A stretch of 64,000 bases of DNA from Hominenteromicrobium mulieris (GTDB lineage Bacteria > Bacillota > Clostridia > Oscillospirales > Acutalibacteraceae): the NCBI GenBank assembly GCA_021029595.1, contig JAJJOY010000003.1, positions 124,001 through 188,000 on the forward strand, given 5' to 3'. The notes under the pieces are model-generated. The model made no database searches. It was not told the DNA's origin and was given only the letters and a program-made list of their open reading frames with translations. A program made the translations under genes and the position numbers. Of the stretch, positions 51,491-60,569 are shown piece after piece. Position 1 is the first letter of the stretch. Each line of letters starts with the position of its first letter.

Positions 51491-53002
51491 ATGAAAAGAC
51501 CTGTTGTACTCATGATTCTGGACGGTTTCGGAATTGCTAAAACGGAGGGCAACGCGATTGCCGCCGCTAAGAGACCGAACCTCGATAAGCTGTTCTCTGA
51601 AAACCCGATTACAAAGATCGGCGCTTCCGGCATGGACGTCGGTCTGCCGGACGGCCAGATGGGCAACAGCGAAGTCGGCCACACCAACATCGGCGCAGGC
51701 CGCATCGTTTATCAGGAGCTTACCCGCATCACGAAGGCGGTACAGGACGGTTCTTTCTTTGAGAACGAAGCGCTCGTACACGCCATGAATAACGCAAAAG
51801 AAAACGGCACCGCGCTGCACCTCATCGGCCTGCTTTCCAACGGCGGCGTGCACAGCCACAACCAGCACCTCTACGGTCTGCTGGAAATGGCAAAAAAGAT
51901 GGGCGTTGAAAACGTCTATGTTCACGCCCTGCTCGACGGCCGCGATGTTCCGCCTTCCTCCGGCAAGGACTTCGTCAAGGAGCTCATGGAGAAGATGAAG
52001 GAAATCGGTGTCGGCAAGGTCGCAACGGTCATGGGCCGTTACTATGCGATGGACCGCGACAACCGCTGGGAGCGCGTAGAAAAGGCTTACAACGCCATGG
52101 TTTGCCGCGAAGGCGAAGAGTTCGCGTGCCCGGTTTGCGCTGTATCGAAATCCTATGAAAATGAAGTCACGGACGAGTTCGTCGTGCCGTGCGTCATCAA
52201 GGGCGGCGCTCCGGTCGCATCCGGCGATTCCGTCGTGTTCTTCAACTTCCGCCCGGACCGCGCAAGAGAGATCACCCGTACATTCGTAGACCCGGATTTC
52301 TCCGGCTTCACCCGCAAGAATGGCTTCTTCCCGCTCACCTACGTCTGCATGACGCAGTATGACGCCACGATGCCGAACGTTGAGATCGCATTCAAGCCGC
52401 AGAGCCTTAAAAACACCCTCGGCGAGTACGTCTCCGATAAGGGCCTCAAGCAGCTCCGCATTGCCGAAACCGAGAAGTATGCGCATGTCACATTCTTCTT
52501 CAACGGCGGCGTCGAGAAGCAGTATCCGGGTGAGGACCGCATCCTCGTCAAGTCCCCGAAGGTCGCAACGTATGACCTCCAGCCGGAAATGAGCGCTTAC
52601 GAAGTCACGGATAAGATGGTTGAGGCCGTCAAGTCCGGCAAGTACGATATGATCATTCTGAACTTTGCAAACTGCGACATGGTCGGCCACACCGGCGTGT
52701 TCGAGGCTGCAAAGGCTGCCGTTGAGGCTGTCGATACCTGCGTCGGCAAGGTCGCAGCAGCCATCGACGAGATGGGCGGCGTGCTGCTCATCACCGCCGA
52801 CCACGGCAATGCAGACAAGATGGTTGATGATGACGGTGAACCGTTTACCGCACACACCACAAACCCGGTTCCGTTCTGCGTTGTCGGTTATCCGTGCAAG
52901 CTGCGTGAGGGCGGCGTTCTCGCGGACATCGCACCCACCATGCTGAAGATCATGGATCTGCCGCAGCCGGAAGAAATGACAGGCAAGAGCATCATTCTCT
53001 AA
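51491..53002 (+). CDS. gpmI: 2,3-bisphosphoglycerate-independent phosphoglycerate mutase
   Basis: The 503-residue manganese enzyme interconverts 3- and 2-phosphoglycerate. It opens 'MKRPVVLMILDGFG'; the phosphoserine is Ser60 ('GQMGNSEVGHTNIGAGR'); later metal-binding motifs are 'VYVHALLDGRDVPP', 'NFRPDRAREITR' and 'ITADHGNADKM'. Third gene of the glycolytic unit; AAAGGAAAGG precedes it. Confidence 0.97.
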   Translation: MKRPVVLMILDGFGIAKTEGNAIAAAKRPNLDKLFSENPITKIGASGMDVGLPDGQMGNSEVGHTNIGAGRIVYQELTRITKAVQDGSFFENEALVHAMNNAKENGTALHLIGLLSNGGVHSHNQHLYGLLEMAKKMGVENVYVHALLDGRDVPPSSGKDFVKELMEKMKEIGVGKVATVMGRYYAMDRDNRWERVEKAYNAMVCREGEEFACPVCAVSKSYENEVTDEFVVPCVIKGGAPVASGDSVVFFNFRPDRAREITRTFVDPDFSGFTRKNGFFPLTYVCMTQYDATMPNVEIAFKPQSLKNTLGEYVSDKGLKQLRIAETEKYAHVTFFFNGGVEKQYPGEDRILVKSPKVATYDLQPEMSAYEVTDKMVEAVKSGKYDMIILNFANCDMVGHTGVFEAAKAAVEAVDTCVGKVAAAIDEMGGVLLITADHGNADKMVDDDGEPFTAHTTNPVPFCVVGYPCKLREGGVLADIAPTMLKIMDLPQPEEMTGKSIIL

Positions 53003-53038
53003 TTCGATCTTGCTCTAAAATCAAAGCATTATAAACAG

Positions 53039-53075
53039 TCTCCCTTTGTGTTTCGGCACAGAGGGAGATTTTTTG
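53039..53075 (+). terminator. Terminator of the pgk-tpiA-gpmI unit
   Basis: TCTCCCTTTGTG pairs with CACAGAGGGAGA (one mismatch) around TTTCGG, followed by TTTTTT. Confidence 0.88.
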
Positions 53076-53109
53076 TTCTATTTTTTTTCTAACAATTTTT
53101 AAATATATA

Positions 53110-53138
53110 TTGACAAACCCTCCTATACATGATATCAT
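53110..53138 (+). promoter_or_regulatory. Promoter of the 53.3-kb lipoprotein gene
   Basis: TTGACA (53110-53115), 17 bases, TATCAT (53133-53138); about 150 bases of leader without recognised structure follow. Confidence 0.75.
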
Positions 53139-53286
53139 GCAAGTGTAATATATTACCAAAAAAACATATGCACAGGTGATATTTTTCAGCAAAAAGTTCA
53201 AGCTCAATTCATAACACAAATTCATTTGCACCGCCGTATCCGTCAGCGTAGCCACAAATCCTAACATCATCATAGGAGGTCGTTTT

Positions 53287-53865
53287 ATGAAAAAGCTCGC
53301 ATTGGTTTTGTCCCTTGTTTTGATGCTCACGTTTGTCGGCTGTTCGTCTAAGACAACCGTGAAAGAGACAGACGCTTTCCGATTCGATTCCAAGACCGGC
53401 TATGCGTATTCCACTGCGCCGTTCGGCATCGACACGACGGAGCTTGAATCCGCTATCGGCTCTAAGCTGACAATGGTCAGCGAAAGCCCCGCGACAGCGC
53501 CTTTCGCATATACGAATTATTTGTCGGAGGACATCGTGCAGTCCGCAGGCTGCTCCGGCAAATTTGATGCGCAGTTTGACGAAAACGACAAGCTGTTTTC
53601 GGTGACGTTCCACGAACAGCTTGCGCGCGGCACGGCAGAAGAGCATTTTGAAGCCGCAAGCAAACGCTTCACCGAAACCTTCGGCGCACCTGCCGTTCAA
53701 GACGACAACGGTACCGGCACTCAATATCTCGAGTGGCAGGATAAAAGCAGTGGCACGGCGCTGGGGCTTACATATTCCGATCTCGGCACGACCGATCCGA
53801 CCTTGATGATCTCCGTCTTTGAGAAGTCCCGCTACGTCGAAGCCGGAACAGGCGAGTGGAAATAA
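53287..53865 (+). CDS. Putative lipoprotein of unknown family
   Basis: The 192-residue protein has a clear lipoprotein signal ('LMLTFVGC', Cys near 19) and a mature part of about 170 residues with a predicted alpha/beta character ('YAYSTAPFGIDTTELESAIGS', seen as FGIDTTELESAIGS; 'AEEHFEAASKRFTETFGAP'; 'LEWQDKSSGTALGLTY'). I do not recognise it. AGGAGG precedes the ATG. Single-gene unit with its own promoter and terminator, long leader. Confidence 0.8.
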   Translation: MKKLALVLSLVLMLTFVGCSSKTTVKETDAFRFDSKTGYAYSTAPFGIDTTELESAIGSKLTMVSESPATAPFAYTNYLSEDIVQSAGCSGKFDAQFDENDKLFSVTFHEQLARGTAEEHFEAASKRFTETFGAPAVQDDNGTGTQYLEWQDKSSGTALGLTYSDLGTTDPTLMISVFEKSRYVEAGTGEWK

Positions 53866-53896
53866 ACTTAAATATATTAGAAGTTGATCTATAAAC

Positions 53897-53932
53897 AAAA
53901 TCTCCCTTGGCTTTTTGCCATGGGAGATTTTT
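53897..53932 (+). terminator. Terminator of the lipoprotein gene
   Basis: AAAATCTCCCTTGGC pairs with GCCATGGGAGATTTT (one mismatch), loop TTTTT. Confidence 0.88.
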
Positions 53933-54037
53933 GCCATTTTGCGGATAAATTGATATCTTTAATAGAAGATATTGAAAAATCAGCAAAGATGCTCTTTGTC
54001 GCTTAACTGTGCTTCTTTGCTGCTTTAGCCGTATTTT

Positions 54038-54655
54038 TTACCGAATAAAGTTCGTTGCGATGCGCTGTTCCGTTTCCGGCAGGCCAAATTTTTCCTTACC
54101 GAGCGCAATGCTCTTCATCAAAAAAGTCATATTTCTCGCCAAGGTGCGCATGGTTTGTAGACCCTCCAAATCCTCTTTCGCCTCGCCTAGTGCGAGGCCG
54201 TGAATGCTGTTCCAATACTGACTGGACGCGACGGGCATGCCGGAGATCGTAAAGAATTTGTTGAGTTCGTCGAACGTGGCGGAAAGGCCGCCGCGGCGGG
54301 CAGCCACAACGGCGGCGCCGACTTTCATCGTTTTATCGAACGGAGTGCTGTAAAACAGGCGCGTCAAAAGCGCGACAAGTGTTGCGTTTGCGGAGGCATA
54401 ATACACCGGACTGCCGACGACAAGACCGTCCGCTTCCGCAAATTTCGTCGCAACTTCGTTGACAAGATCGTTAAAAACGCAGTGCCCCAGCTTAGAACAT
54501 TGCCCGCATGCCACACATCCTCGGATGTCTTTGTTGCCGACATGAATAACTTCCGTTTCGATACCTTCTTTGTTGAAAATATCCACCATTTCATGCAGGG
54601 CAACAGCAGTATTGCCGTTCGCCTTCGGGCTTCCGTTTAAGAGTAAGACTTTCAT
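54038..54655 (-). CDS. Flavodoxin-like NAD(P)H-dependent reductase / iron-sulfur flavoprotein
   Basis: The 205-residue protein has the FMN fold of the Isf/WrbA group: 'KVLLLNGSPKANGNTAVAL' (phosphate loop), a cysteine set 'GCVACGQCSKLGHCVF' (four cysteines, a likely [4Fe-4S] site, CxxCx5C spacing), 'GLVVGSPVYYASANATL' and 'RRGGLSATFDELNKFF'. It should be a cytoplasmic electron-transfer or reductase protein. It overlaps the GTPase-NYN gene by four bases (ATGA), so they are translationally coupled, though no shared role is known. Confidence 0.88.
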   Translation of the reverse strand: MKVLLLNGSPKANGNTAVALHEMVDIFNKEGIETEVIHVGNKDIRGCVACGQCSKLGHCVFNDLVNEVATKFAEADGLVVGSPVYYASANATLVALLTRLFYSTPFDKTMKVGAAVVAARRGGLSATFDELNKFFTISGMPVASSQYWNSIHGLALGEAKEDLEGLQTMRTLARNMTFLMKSIALGKEKFGLPETEQRIATNFIR

Positions 54656-57369
54656 TTTCCATTTTCCTTTCTTTGTGTTTTGTTGTTTTCTGTATACGCA
54701 CGCAGATTACTCTGCGTTTGATCCGTTAAATTTTTGAAAGGCTTATGCGCGTGGCGGGCGCTTTCTTTTTCGTTCCAATCGGCGATGACCTCGCGCATGC
54801 GCTTGTTCGCTTCATCGACCTCCACCTTGAATTCGGAGGCCGTAACACGACGCGCGCCGTGACCGAGTACGATCATCTGCTCTGCGCCGTCGGACGTGGC
54901 GACGCGCACACGGTGCTTTTTGCTGATCTCAAACGTGGCGCGCTCAATGTAGGTATCTGCCGTTTCCGCCTGCTTTGTGAACACAACGGAAATGTTGTGG
55001 TAGCGGATAACGTCCTCCACGTCACGCGGGACGCGATAGGCATCGAAAACGAGGATGCACGTGCTGCGGCTGAAGCTCTGATAATTGCAGATTTTATCCA
55101 TTAAAATCTGTCGAGCGGTGTCGATGTCCTTTTCGGCGACCTTATTTAAATCGTCCCACGCAAAGAGAATATTGTAGCCGTCGATGAGGAGATACTCAGG
55201 CTCGAAGACCTTTTCCGGCACCTTCCATTCCCCTTTTCCGCTGCTTTCTGCGGCGCGGACGGCGTTTTGCGGCTGCATATCGCGGCGTCGGATAGGGCCG
55301 TAGGTGCGCTCAAAAATGGCGCGCAGCTCATCGTCGAACACAGGCGGCAGCTGTGCGGCGGCGCGCACGGGAGCTTCGGTTTCGGCAGATTTTGTTCCCG
55401 GCTTTTCGGGCTTCCATCCACTTTCGAGGTGCATGTGGGAAGCCGCCTCGCGCCACGGCACAACGAAGCCGGAGCCGTGCGAACAGAAGACGGAATCGCC
55501 GGTGTTCTCCAAATCATGCTCGGCATCGTAGCCGATATGCTCGATGACCTCTTCGGCATTATGGCACGGCAAGTAGCCCTTCGGCATACAAATAAGGCTG
55601 CCAAGCCCGCGCGTGTACGATGCGACCTCCAAGGTGTAACCCTGCATTTCGGAGACGGGCGCAAAGCCCGTGATGACGGCATTTTCACCCTCGGTCTGCG
55701 GCGGCTCGAACTCCGCGCAAAGGCGCTGCATGTCCGAAATGGCGCGGCCGACCTGCGACTGCGGAACCTCTAATCGGAAATCGTACCACGGCTCTAAAAG
55801 CACGCTTTTCGCCTGTAATAAGCCGTGGCGCACGGCGCGATAGGTGGCCTGACGAAAATCGCCGCCCTCGGTGTGCTTTAAATGCGCACGGCCGATGAGA
55901 AGCGTGATTTTCATATCCGTGATGGGCGAGCCGGTCAGCACGCCGGGGTAGCTGCGCTCCTCAAGGTGCGTTAAAATGAGATTCTGCCAGTTGCGGTCAA
56001 GCACATCCATGCTGCACACGGTGCCGAAACGCATACCGCTGCCGCGCTCGCCGGGCGCTAAGAGCAGGTGCACCTCGGCGTAATGGCGCAGGGGCTCAAA
56101 ATGCCCCATGCCTTCGACGGGTTCTTCGATCGTCTCGCGGTAGACAATGCTGCCGGTACCGAACGTGACCTCCATTTTAAAGCGCTCTTTTAAGACGCGC
56201 TGCAAAACTTCAAGCTGCACCGCGCCCATAATCTGCACGTGAATTTCGTGTAATTGCTCGTTCCACACGACATGAAGCTGGGGGTCTTCTTCCTCCAAAA
56301 CGCGCAAACAGCGCACGGCGGTGTGCGGCTCCATGCCGTCCGGCAAGAAGACCTGATACGTCAAAAAGCTTTCAAGCACGGGCGCGGGGGTGTCTTCCTC
56401 CGCACCGAGTCCCTGCCCGGGATACGTGTGCGTGAGGCCCGTTACGGTGCACACGCCACCCGCGGTGACTTCCTCCGCAAGGCGAAATTTCCCACCGGAA
56501 TAGATGCGGAGCTGGTCGGCTTTTTCTGCCCATACGTTTTCGCCCGCGCCGCCTTTAAGGACCATTTTAACGGGCAAAGCGCCGCCTGTGATCTTCAAAT
56601 ACGTAAGCCGTGCGCCCTGATTATCGTGTGCGATTTTGAAGACCTTTGCGCCGAAAGCCTTAGGGTATTCGGGCATTTCGGTGTACATTTCAAGACCGTT
56701 TAAAAGTTCTTTTACGCCGTCTAACTTCAAAGCCGAGCCGAACCAGCACGGAAAAAGCTTGCGATTTTTGATGAGGCGTTTAATCTCGGGACATTCGACT
56801 TCGCCCGTTTCGAGGTAATGGGCGAGCGTGTCTTCGTCACAAACGGCGATGTTTTCATCGCGTTCCGCTTCGGGAGATGTGAAATCGACGCAACCGGTGC
56901 TGAGCTTTTGCAGTTCGGCTAAGACTTTATCGTGGTCTGCGCCGTCGAGATCCATTTTGTTGATGAAAAGGAACGTGGGGACGTTATAGCGCTCCAAAAG
57001 CCGCCACAGCGTACGCGTGTGGCTCTGCACACCGTCTGTGCCGCTGATGACGAGCACAGCGTAATCGAGTACCTGAAGCGTACGCTCCATTTCGCTGGAA
57101 AAATCGACGTGACCGGGGGTATCGAGCAGCGTAAACGCGGTATGTTCGAGCGGTAAAACGGCCTGCTTTGAGAAAATGGTGATGCCGCGCTCGCGCTCCT
57201 GCACGTCGGTATCGAGAAACGCGTCCTGATGATCGACGCGCCCAAGACGGCGGAGCTGCCCGCCTTCATACAGCATCGCTTCCGAAAGTGTGGTCTTGCC
57301 GGCATCGACATGCGCCAAAAGCCCAAGGCATATTTGGTTTTTCGTTGTGTTTCGCTTCTGCTCGCTCAT
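54652..57369 (-). CDS. TetM-like ribosomal GTPase fused to a Rae1/YacP-like NYN nuclease domain
   Basis: The 905-residue protein starts as an EF-G-like ribosomal-protection GTPase: P-loop 'GLLAHVDAGKTTLSE', 'RERGITIF', 'DTPGHVDFSSEMERTL' and 'FINKMDLDGADHD'; domains II-V continue to about residue 660, with 'EPWYDFRLEVPQ' and 'GYTLEVASYTRGLGSL'. Residues 660-720 are a charged linker. From about 723 to 865 there is an NYN/PIN-type RNase domain like YacP/Rae1 ('YLLIDGYNILFAW', 'TKQAETADTYIERA', 'RVATSDGAEQ'), with candidate catalytic Asp730, Asp805 and Asp827. Rae1 cuts mRNA in the ribosomal A site; TetM relatives bind there. Whether it confers tetracycline resistance is unclear. Confidence 0.9.
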   Translation of the reverse strand: MSEQKRNTTKNQICLGLLAHVDAGKTTLSEAMLYEGGQLRRLGRVDHQDAFLDTDVQERERGITIFSKQAVLPLEHTAFTLLDTPGHVDFSSEMERTLQVLDYAVLVISGTDGVQSHTRTLWRLLERYNVPTFLFINKMDLDGADHDKVLAELQKLSTGCVDFTSPEAERDENIAVCDEDTLAHYLETGEVECPEIKRLIKNRKLFPCWFGSALKLDGVKELLNGLEMYTEMPEYPKAFGAKVFKIAHDNQGARLTYLKITGGALPVKMVLKGGAGENVWAEKADQLRIYSGGKFRLAEEVTAGGVCTVTGLTHTYPGQGLGAEEDTPAPVLESFLTYQVFLPDGMEPHTAVRCLRVLEEEDPQLHVVWNEQLHEIHVQIMGAVQLEVLQRVLKERFKMEVTFGTGSIVYRETIEEPVEGMGHFEPLRHYAEVHLLLAPGERGSGMRFGTVCSMDVLDRNWQNLILTHLEERSYPGVLTGSPITDMKITLLIGRAHLKHTEGGDFRQATYRAVRHGLLQAKSVLLEPWYDFRLEVPQSQVGRAISDMQRLCAEFEPPQTEGENAVITGFAPVSEMQGYTLEVASYTRGLGSLICMPKGYLPCHNAEEVIEHIGYDAEHDLENTGDSVFCSHGSGFVVPWREAASHMHLESGWKPEKPGTKSAETEAPVRAAAQLPPVFDDELRAIFERTYGPIRRRDMQPQNAVRAAESSGKGEWKVPEKVFEPEYLLIDGYNILFAWDDLNKVAEKDIDTARQILMDKICNYQSFSRSTCILVFDAYRVPRDVEDVIRYHNISVVFTKQAETADTYIERATFEISKKHRVRVATSDGAEQMIVLGHGARRVTASEFKVEVDEANKRMREVIADWNEKESARHAHKPFKNLTDQTQSNLRAYTENNKTQRKENGK

Positions 57370-57501
57370 GAAAAGTGTCTCCCTGTACCGCCGTTAAAAT
57401 TAAACTTCGATTTAATAAACAGTATACCACTTTTTGAAGATACTGACAATATCTCGCGCGGAAGAGAGTCGAAATTAGGCGGCGCAAACCAAGATTTGCT
57501 A

Positions 57502-57530
57502 TTGAAAAAAACCGCGTTTTTTGCTATACT
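57502..57530 (+). promoter_or_regulatory. Promoter of the DUF1846 gene
   Basis: TTGAAA (57502-57507), 17 bases, TATACT (57525-57530). The preceding bases 57370-57501 hold the divergent GTPase start region and no other signal. Confidence 0.75.
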
Positions 57531-57545
57531 AAAAACAGATTTTTC

Positions 57546-57574
57546 GCGGGCAGATACCGAACGCCCGCTTTTTT
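57546..57574 (+). terminator. Promoter-proximal terminator/attenuator in the DUF1846 leader
   Basis: GCGGGC (57546-57551) and GCCCGC (57563-57568) pair around an 11-base loop and are followed by TTTTTT. It begins about 10 bases after the predicted start site. The remaining 110 bases of leader contain a GGGTGTA…TGCACCC long-range pairing (about 57587-57630). Confidence 0.7.
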
Positions 57575-57682
57575 ACTGTATTCGGGGTGTATCGGAAAAC
57601 AAGTTTACGGCTTTTCAAATGCACCCTAAAGGGGATTATTTTAGGACGCATGAGACGTATGAATTAAGGAAGGGGAATGACC

Positions 57683-59167
57683 ATGAAGAAAATCGGTTTT
57701 GACAGTCAGAAGTATATCGAGCTGCAGTCTGCACGTATTCGCGAGCGCATTGACCAGTTCGGCGGCAAGCTGTATCTGGAATTCGGCGGCAAGCTGTTTG
57801 ACGATTTCCACGCTTCACGCGTGCTGCCGGGCTTTGAGCCGGACAACAAGATCAAGATGCTTTTGGCGCTGAAAGACCAGGCGGAGATTGTCATTGCGAT
57901 CAACGCGAACGACATTGAGAAAAACAAGCGCCGCAGCGACCTTGGCATTACGTATGACACGGACGTCATCCGTTTGATTGATATTTTCCGCGGCTTCGGC
58001 TTATATGTGGGCAGCATCACGCTGACGCAGTACGCAGACCAGCCCTCCGCGGCGATTTTTGAGCAGCGCATGAAGACACTGGGGCTGAAGGTCTACCGCC
58101 AGTACCGCATTCCGGGGTACCCCTCTGACGTGAAGCTCATTGTAAGCGACGAGGGCTACGGCCGCAACGACTACATTGAGACGACGCGCTCCCTTGTTGT
58201 GGTGACGGCGCCGGGCCCGGGCAGCGGCAAAATGGCAACCTGCCTTTCGCAGCTTTACCATGAGCACAAGCGCGGCATTAAGGCGGGCTACGCGAAGTTT
58301 GAGACCTTCCCCATTTGGAACCTCCCCTTAAAGCACCCGGTGAACCTTGCCTATGAAGCGGCGACGGCTGACCTGAATGATATGAACATGATCGACCCGT
58401 TCCACCTTGAGGCGTACGGTGAGACGACTGTAAACTACAACCGCGACATTGAAATCTACCCCGTGCTGCGTGCGATGTTTGAGCAGATTTACGGCGAGTG
58501 CCCGTACGCGAGCCCGACGGACATGGGCGTGAACATGGCGGGTCTGTCCATCATCGACGATGAAGTGTGCCGTGAAGCCTCGAAGCAGGAGATTATTCGC
58601 CGCTACTTTAAGACGGCGTGCCTTGTGCGCCAAGGTCTTGCTTCCGAAGCGGAATTACAGAAAATCGAGAACCTGATGCGCCAGCTGAAGTTGGAGCCGG
58701 AGAACCGCCCGGTCGTGCTCGCAGCATTGAAGCGCGCGGAAGCGACAGGACAGCCCGCGGCAGCTTTAGAGCTGCCGGACGGCACGATTGTGACGGGGCG
58801 CACATCGGAATTGCTGGGTGCTTCCTCTGCGTTGACACTGAACGCTTTGAAGATGCTTGCAGGCATTCCGCACGAGGTGAAGCTCATCTCGCCGACGGTC
58901 ATTGCGCCTATTCAGACGCTGAAAACCGACTACATGCAGAGCCGAAACCCGCGCTTGCACACCGATGAGATGTTGGTGGCGCTCGCCATCAGCGCGGCGA
59001 CCGACGAAAACGCGATGCGCGCCATGCAGAAGCTGGACGAGCTGAGCGGCTGTGATTTGCACTCCAGCGTAATCCTCGGCACGGTAGACGACAGCGTATT
59101 CAAACGCCTTGGCATCAACGTGACGTGCGAAGCAACGTATGAGGACAATAACCTCTACCACAAATAA
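57683..59167 (+). CDS. DUF1846 family protein
   Basis: The 494-residue cytoplasmic protein is a full-length DUF1846 member, a family found mainly in Firmicutes with a predicted P-loop-like nucleotide site ('VVVTAPGPGSGKMATCLSQLY'; VTAPGPGSGKMATCLSQLY). Other conserved segments are 'GKLYLEFGGKLFDDFHASRVLPGF' (LEFGGKLFDDFHASRVLPG) and 'NMIDPFHLEAYGETTVNYNRD' (DPFHLEAYGETTVNYNRD). Function not established. ATG 57683 has AGGGGA seven bases upstream, better than one two codons earlier. Its leader has an attenuator-like hairpin. Confidence 0.9.
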   Translation: MKKIGFDSQKYIELQSARIRERIDQFGGKLYLEFGGKLFDDFHASRVLPGFEPDNKIKMLLALKDQAEIVIAINANDIEKNKRRSDLGITYDTDVIRLIDIFRGFGLYVGSITLTQYADQPSAAIFEQRMKTLGLKVYRQYRIPGYPSDVKLIVSDEGYGRNDYIETTRSLVVVTAPGPGSGKMATCLSQLYHEHKRGIKAGYAKFETFPIWNLPLKHPVNLAYEAATADLNDMNMIDPFHLEAYGETTVNYNRDIEIYPVLRAMFEQIYGECPYASPTDMGVNMAGLSIIDDEVCREASKQEIIRRYFKTACLVRQGLASEAELQKIENLMRQLKLEPENRPVVLAALKRAEATGQPAAALELPDGTIVTGRTSELLGASSALTLNALKMLAGIPHEVKLISPTVIAPIQTLKTDYMQSRNPRLHTDEMLVALAISAATDENAMRAMQKLDELSGCDLHSSVILGTVDDSVFKRLGINVTCEATYEDNNLYHK

Positions 59168-59182
59168 TCTTTCTTGTAATAT

Positions 59183-59218
59183 AAAACCGCTCGAAGCCGT
59201 AAAGCCCGAGCGGTTTTT
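59183..59218 (+). terminator. Bidirectional terminator between DUF1846 and TetR genes
   Basis: AAACCGCTCG pairs with CGAGCGGTTT, T's on both strands. Confidence 0.85.
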
Positions 59219-59237
59219 GTTATAGGAATTTTCGGAT

Positions 59238-59783
59238 TTAAATTGTAAAATAGCGGCCGGTAATGATCTTTTGCACAAGATTCGAAATTTTGCGGCTATC
59301 CGTAAAATCATCCTTGCGAATAGCGTAAACCACCATGCTGATGATCGCGCCGGCAAGAAATGAAATGGCGTAATCACGGTCTTCGTGGTCATAAGCGTGG
59401 AAAATATTGTCCAAATGCAGGAGATACGCTTCCGATTTTTCGCGAGCCAATGTATCCAGATGATTTTCGACCAGAAGACTGAGGAGTTTTTTCTGCTCCA
59501 CAAAACACTCCATAATAGAATCACATAGACTGCGAATGGTGTAAGCGCGCTTTTCCGCAATGAATCGTTTGCGGTATTCTTCAAAAAGCCGGTCGAGCCG
59601 ACGCCCAATGACCTCTTCCTTATTTTCAAACAGCGAGTAAAACGTCTGGCGTGAAACGCCGGCGTGGGCACAAACGGCTTTTATCGTGATTTTTTGAAAC
59701 GGCTCTTCCTCCATAAGTGCTAAAAGTGCCTCTGTGATGAGGTTCTGCGATTGCAGCGCCGTTGGATTTTTTCCCTGATACAT
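59238..59783 (-). CDS. TetR family transcriptional regulator
   Basis: The 181-residue protein has a TetR helix-turn-helix (about 12-58: 'LITEALLALMEEEPFQKITIKAVCAHAGVSRQTFYSLFENKEEVIGR', seen as ITIKAVCAHAGVSRQTFYSL) and a mostly helical effector domain. I chose ATG 59783 (AGGAGG eight bases upstream). It is divergent from the PlsY-like/glycosyltransferase pair, with palindromes between, so it probably represses those membrane-lipid genes and itself. Confidence 0.88.
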   Translation of the reverse strand: MYQGKNPTALQSQNLITEALLALMEEEPFQKITIKAVCAHAGVSRQTFYSLFENKEEVIGRRLDRLFEEYRKRFIAEKRAYTIRSLCDSIMECFVEQKKLLSLLVENHLDTLAREKSEAYLLHLDNIFHAYDHEDRDYAISFLAGAIISMVVYAIRKDDFTDSRKISNLVQKIITGRYFTI

Positions 59784-59830
59784 AGACATTCCCTCCTGTT
59801 TCGTCAATATTTTCACTCAACTTGGACAAA

Positions 59831-59852
59831 TGTCAAATTGACAAGTGTCAAT
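59831..59852. promoter_or_regulatory. TetR-type operator between the TetR and PlsY-like genes
   Basis: Two overlapping perfect inverted repeats share a TTGACA: TGTCAAATTGACA at 59831-59843, and ATTGACAAGTGTCAAT at 59837-59852. Confidence 0.65.
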
Positions 59853-59954
59853 GGTTCATATTATAATGACTTTATAAGAGGTTGTCAAGACGAGACTCTC
59901 GGCAAAATTGTGAATTTTTTGTGGCGCGAAATTTTTGGGGAGTGTGTGAAAAAC

Positions 59955-60569
59955 ATGGAAGTGCGCGACGCTTTATATATTATTTTCGGGTATCTCCTGG
60001 GCAGTATTTTGTTTGCGCGGCTCGGTGGGCTGATCTTTAAAAAGACAGACATTATGGCGGAAAGCCCGGACAAGAACCCGGGCACAATGAATGCGTTTAC
60101 ATACGGTGGGTTCCGGTGCGGCGTGTTTACGCTGTGCGGCGACCTGTTCAAGGGCTTTTTGCCGGTTTTTTTGTACCGCAGCGGAGAACTGCCCGAAAAC
60201 CCGCTGATGCTCTCTTTTGTGATGGCGGCGCCGGTCTTGGGCCATATTCTGCCGTTTTATGACATTAAACACGGCGGCAAAGGCATTGCGGCAACGTTTG
60301 GGTGCTTTTTGGGGCTGCTGCCGCACTGGATCCCTCTGTGCGTTTTGGCGAGCATCTTCATTTTCTTTTCGTGCGTTGTTAAAATCAACCCGAACTATTA
60401 CCGCACAGTGGCGACGTATATCCTGGCGGCCATTTGCACGGTTTGGCTGGAGCCAAACCGCTATATCGTCTTCGGCTTTTTGCTGATTGCGGCTTCGGTG
60501 CTCGCAAAGCTCTTTATGAGTGCCGAGGAAAAAGAACACTTTGAGGTGAAACTTGCATGGAAGCACTGA
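59955..60569 (+). CDS. PlsY-like glycerol-3-phosphate acyltransferase family membrane protein
   Basis: The 204-residue membrane protein has the PlsY layout and motifs: 'YLLGSILFARLGG' (motif 1), 'DKNPGTMNAF' (motif 2 region, usually GNPGATN), 'LCGDLFKGFLPV' (DxxKG) and 'LGHILPFYDIKHGGKGIAATFG' (GHxxP and GGKG). PlsY makes lysophosphatidate from acyl-phosphate. The KNPGTMN variation means catalytic equivalence is not certain. ATG 59955 has GGGGAG 12 bases away; GTG 59946 is an alternative. It overlaps the glycosyltransferase gene by 13 bases. Confidence 0.85.
   Translation: MEVRDALYIIFGYLLGSILFARLGGLIFKKTDIMAESPDKNPGTMNAFTYGGFRCGVFTLCGDLFKGFLPVFLYRSGELPENPLMLSFVMAAPVLGHILPFYDIKHGGKGIAATFGCFLGLLPHWIPLCVLASIFIFFSCVVKINPNYYRTVATYILAAICTVWLEPNRYIVFGFLLIAASVLAKLFMSAEEKEHFEVKLAWKH

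Noticed and set aside
51374-52855. Minus-strand open frame of 493 codons opposite gpmI
   Set aside because: Shadow of a gene whose catalytic motifs are all clear; no ribosome site, unnatural composition.
54652-57369. A mobile tetracycline-resistance gene
   Set aside because: No transposon or conjugation genes flank it, the codon use matches its neighbours, and the fused nuclease is not part of acquired tet genes.
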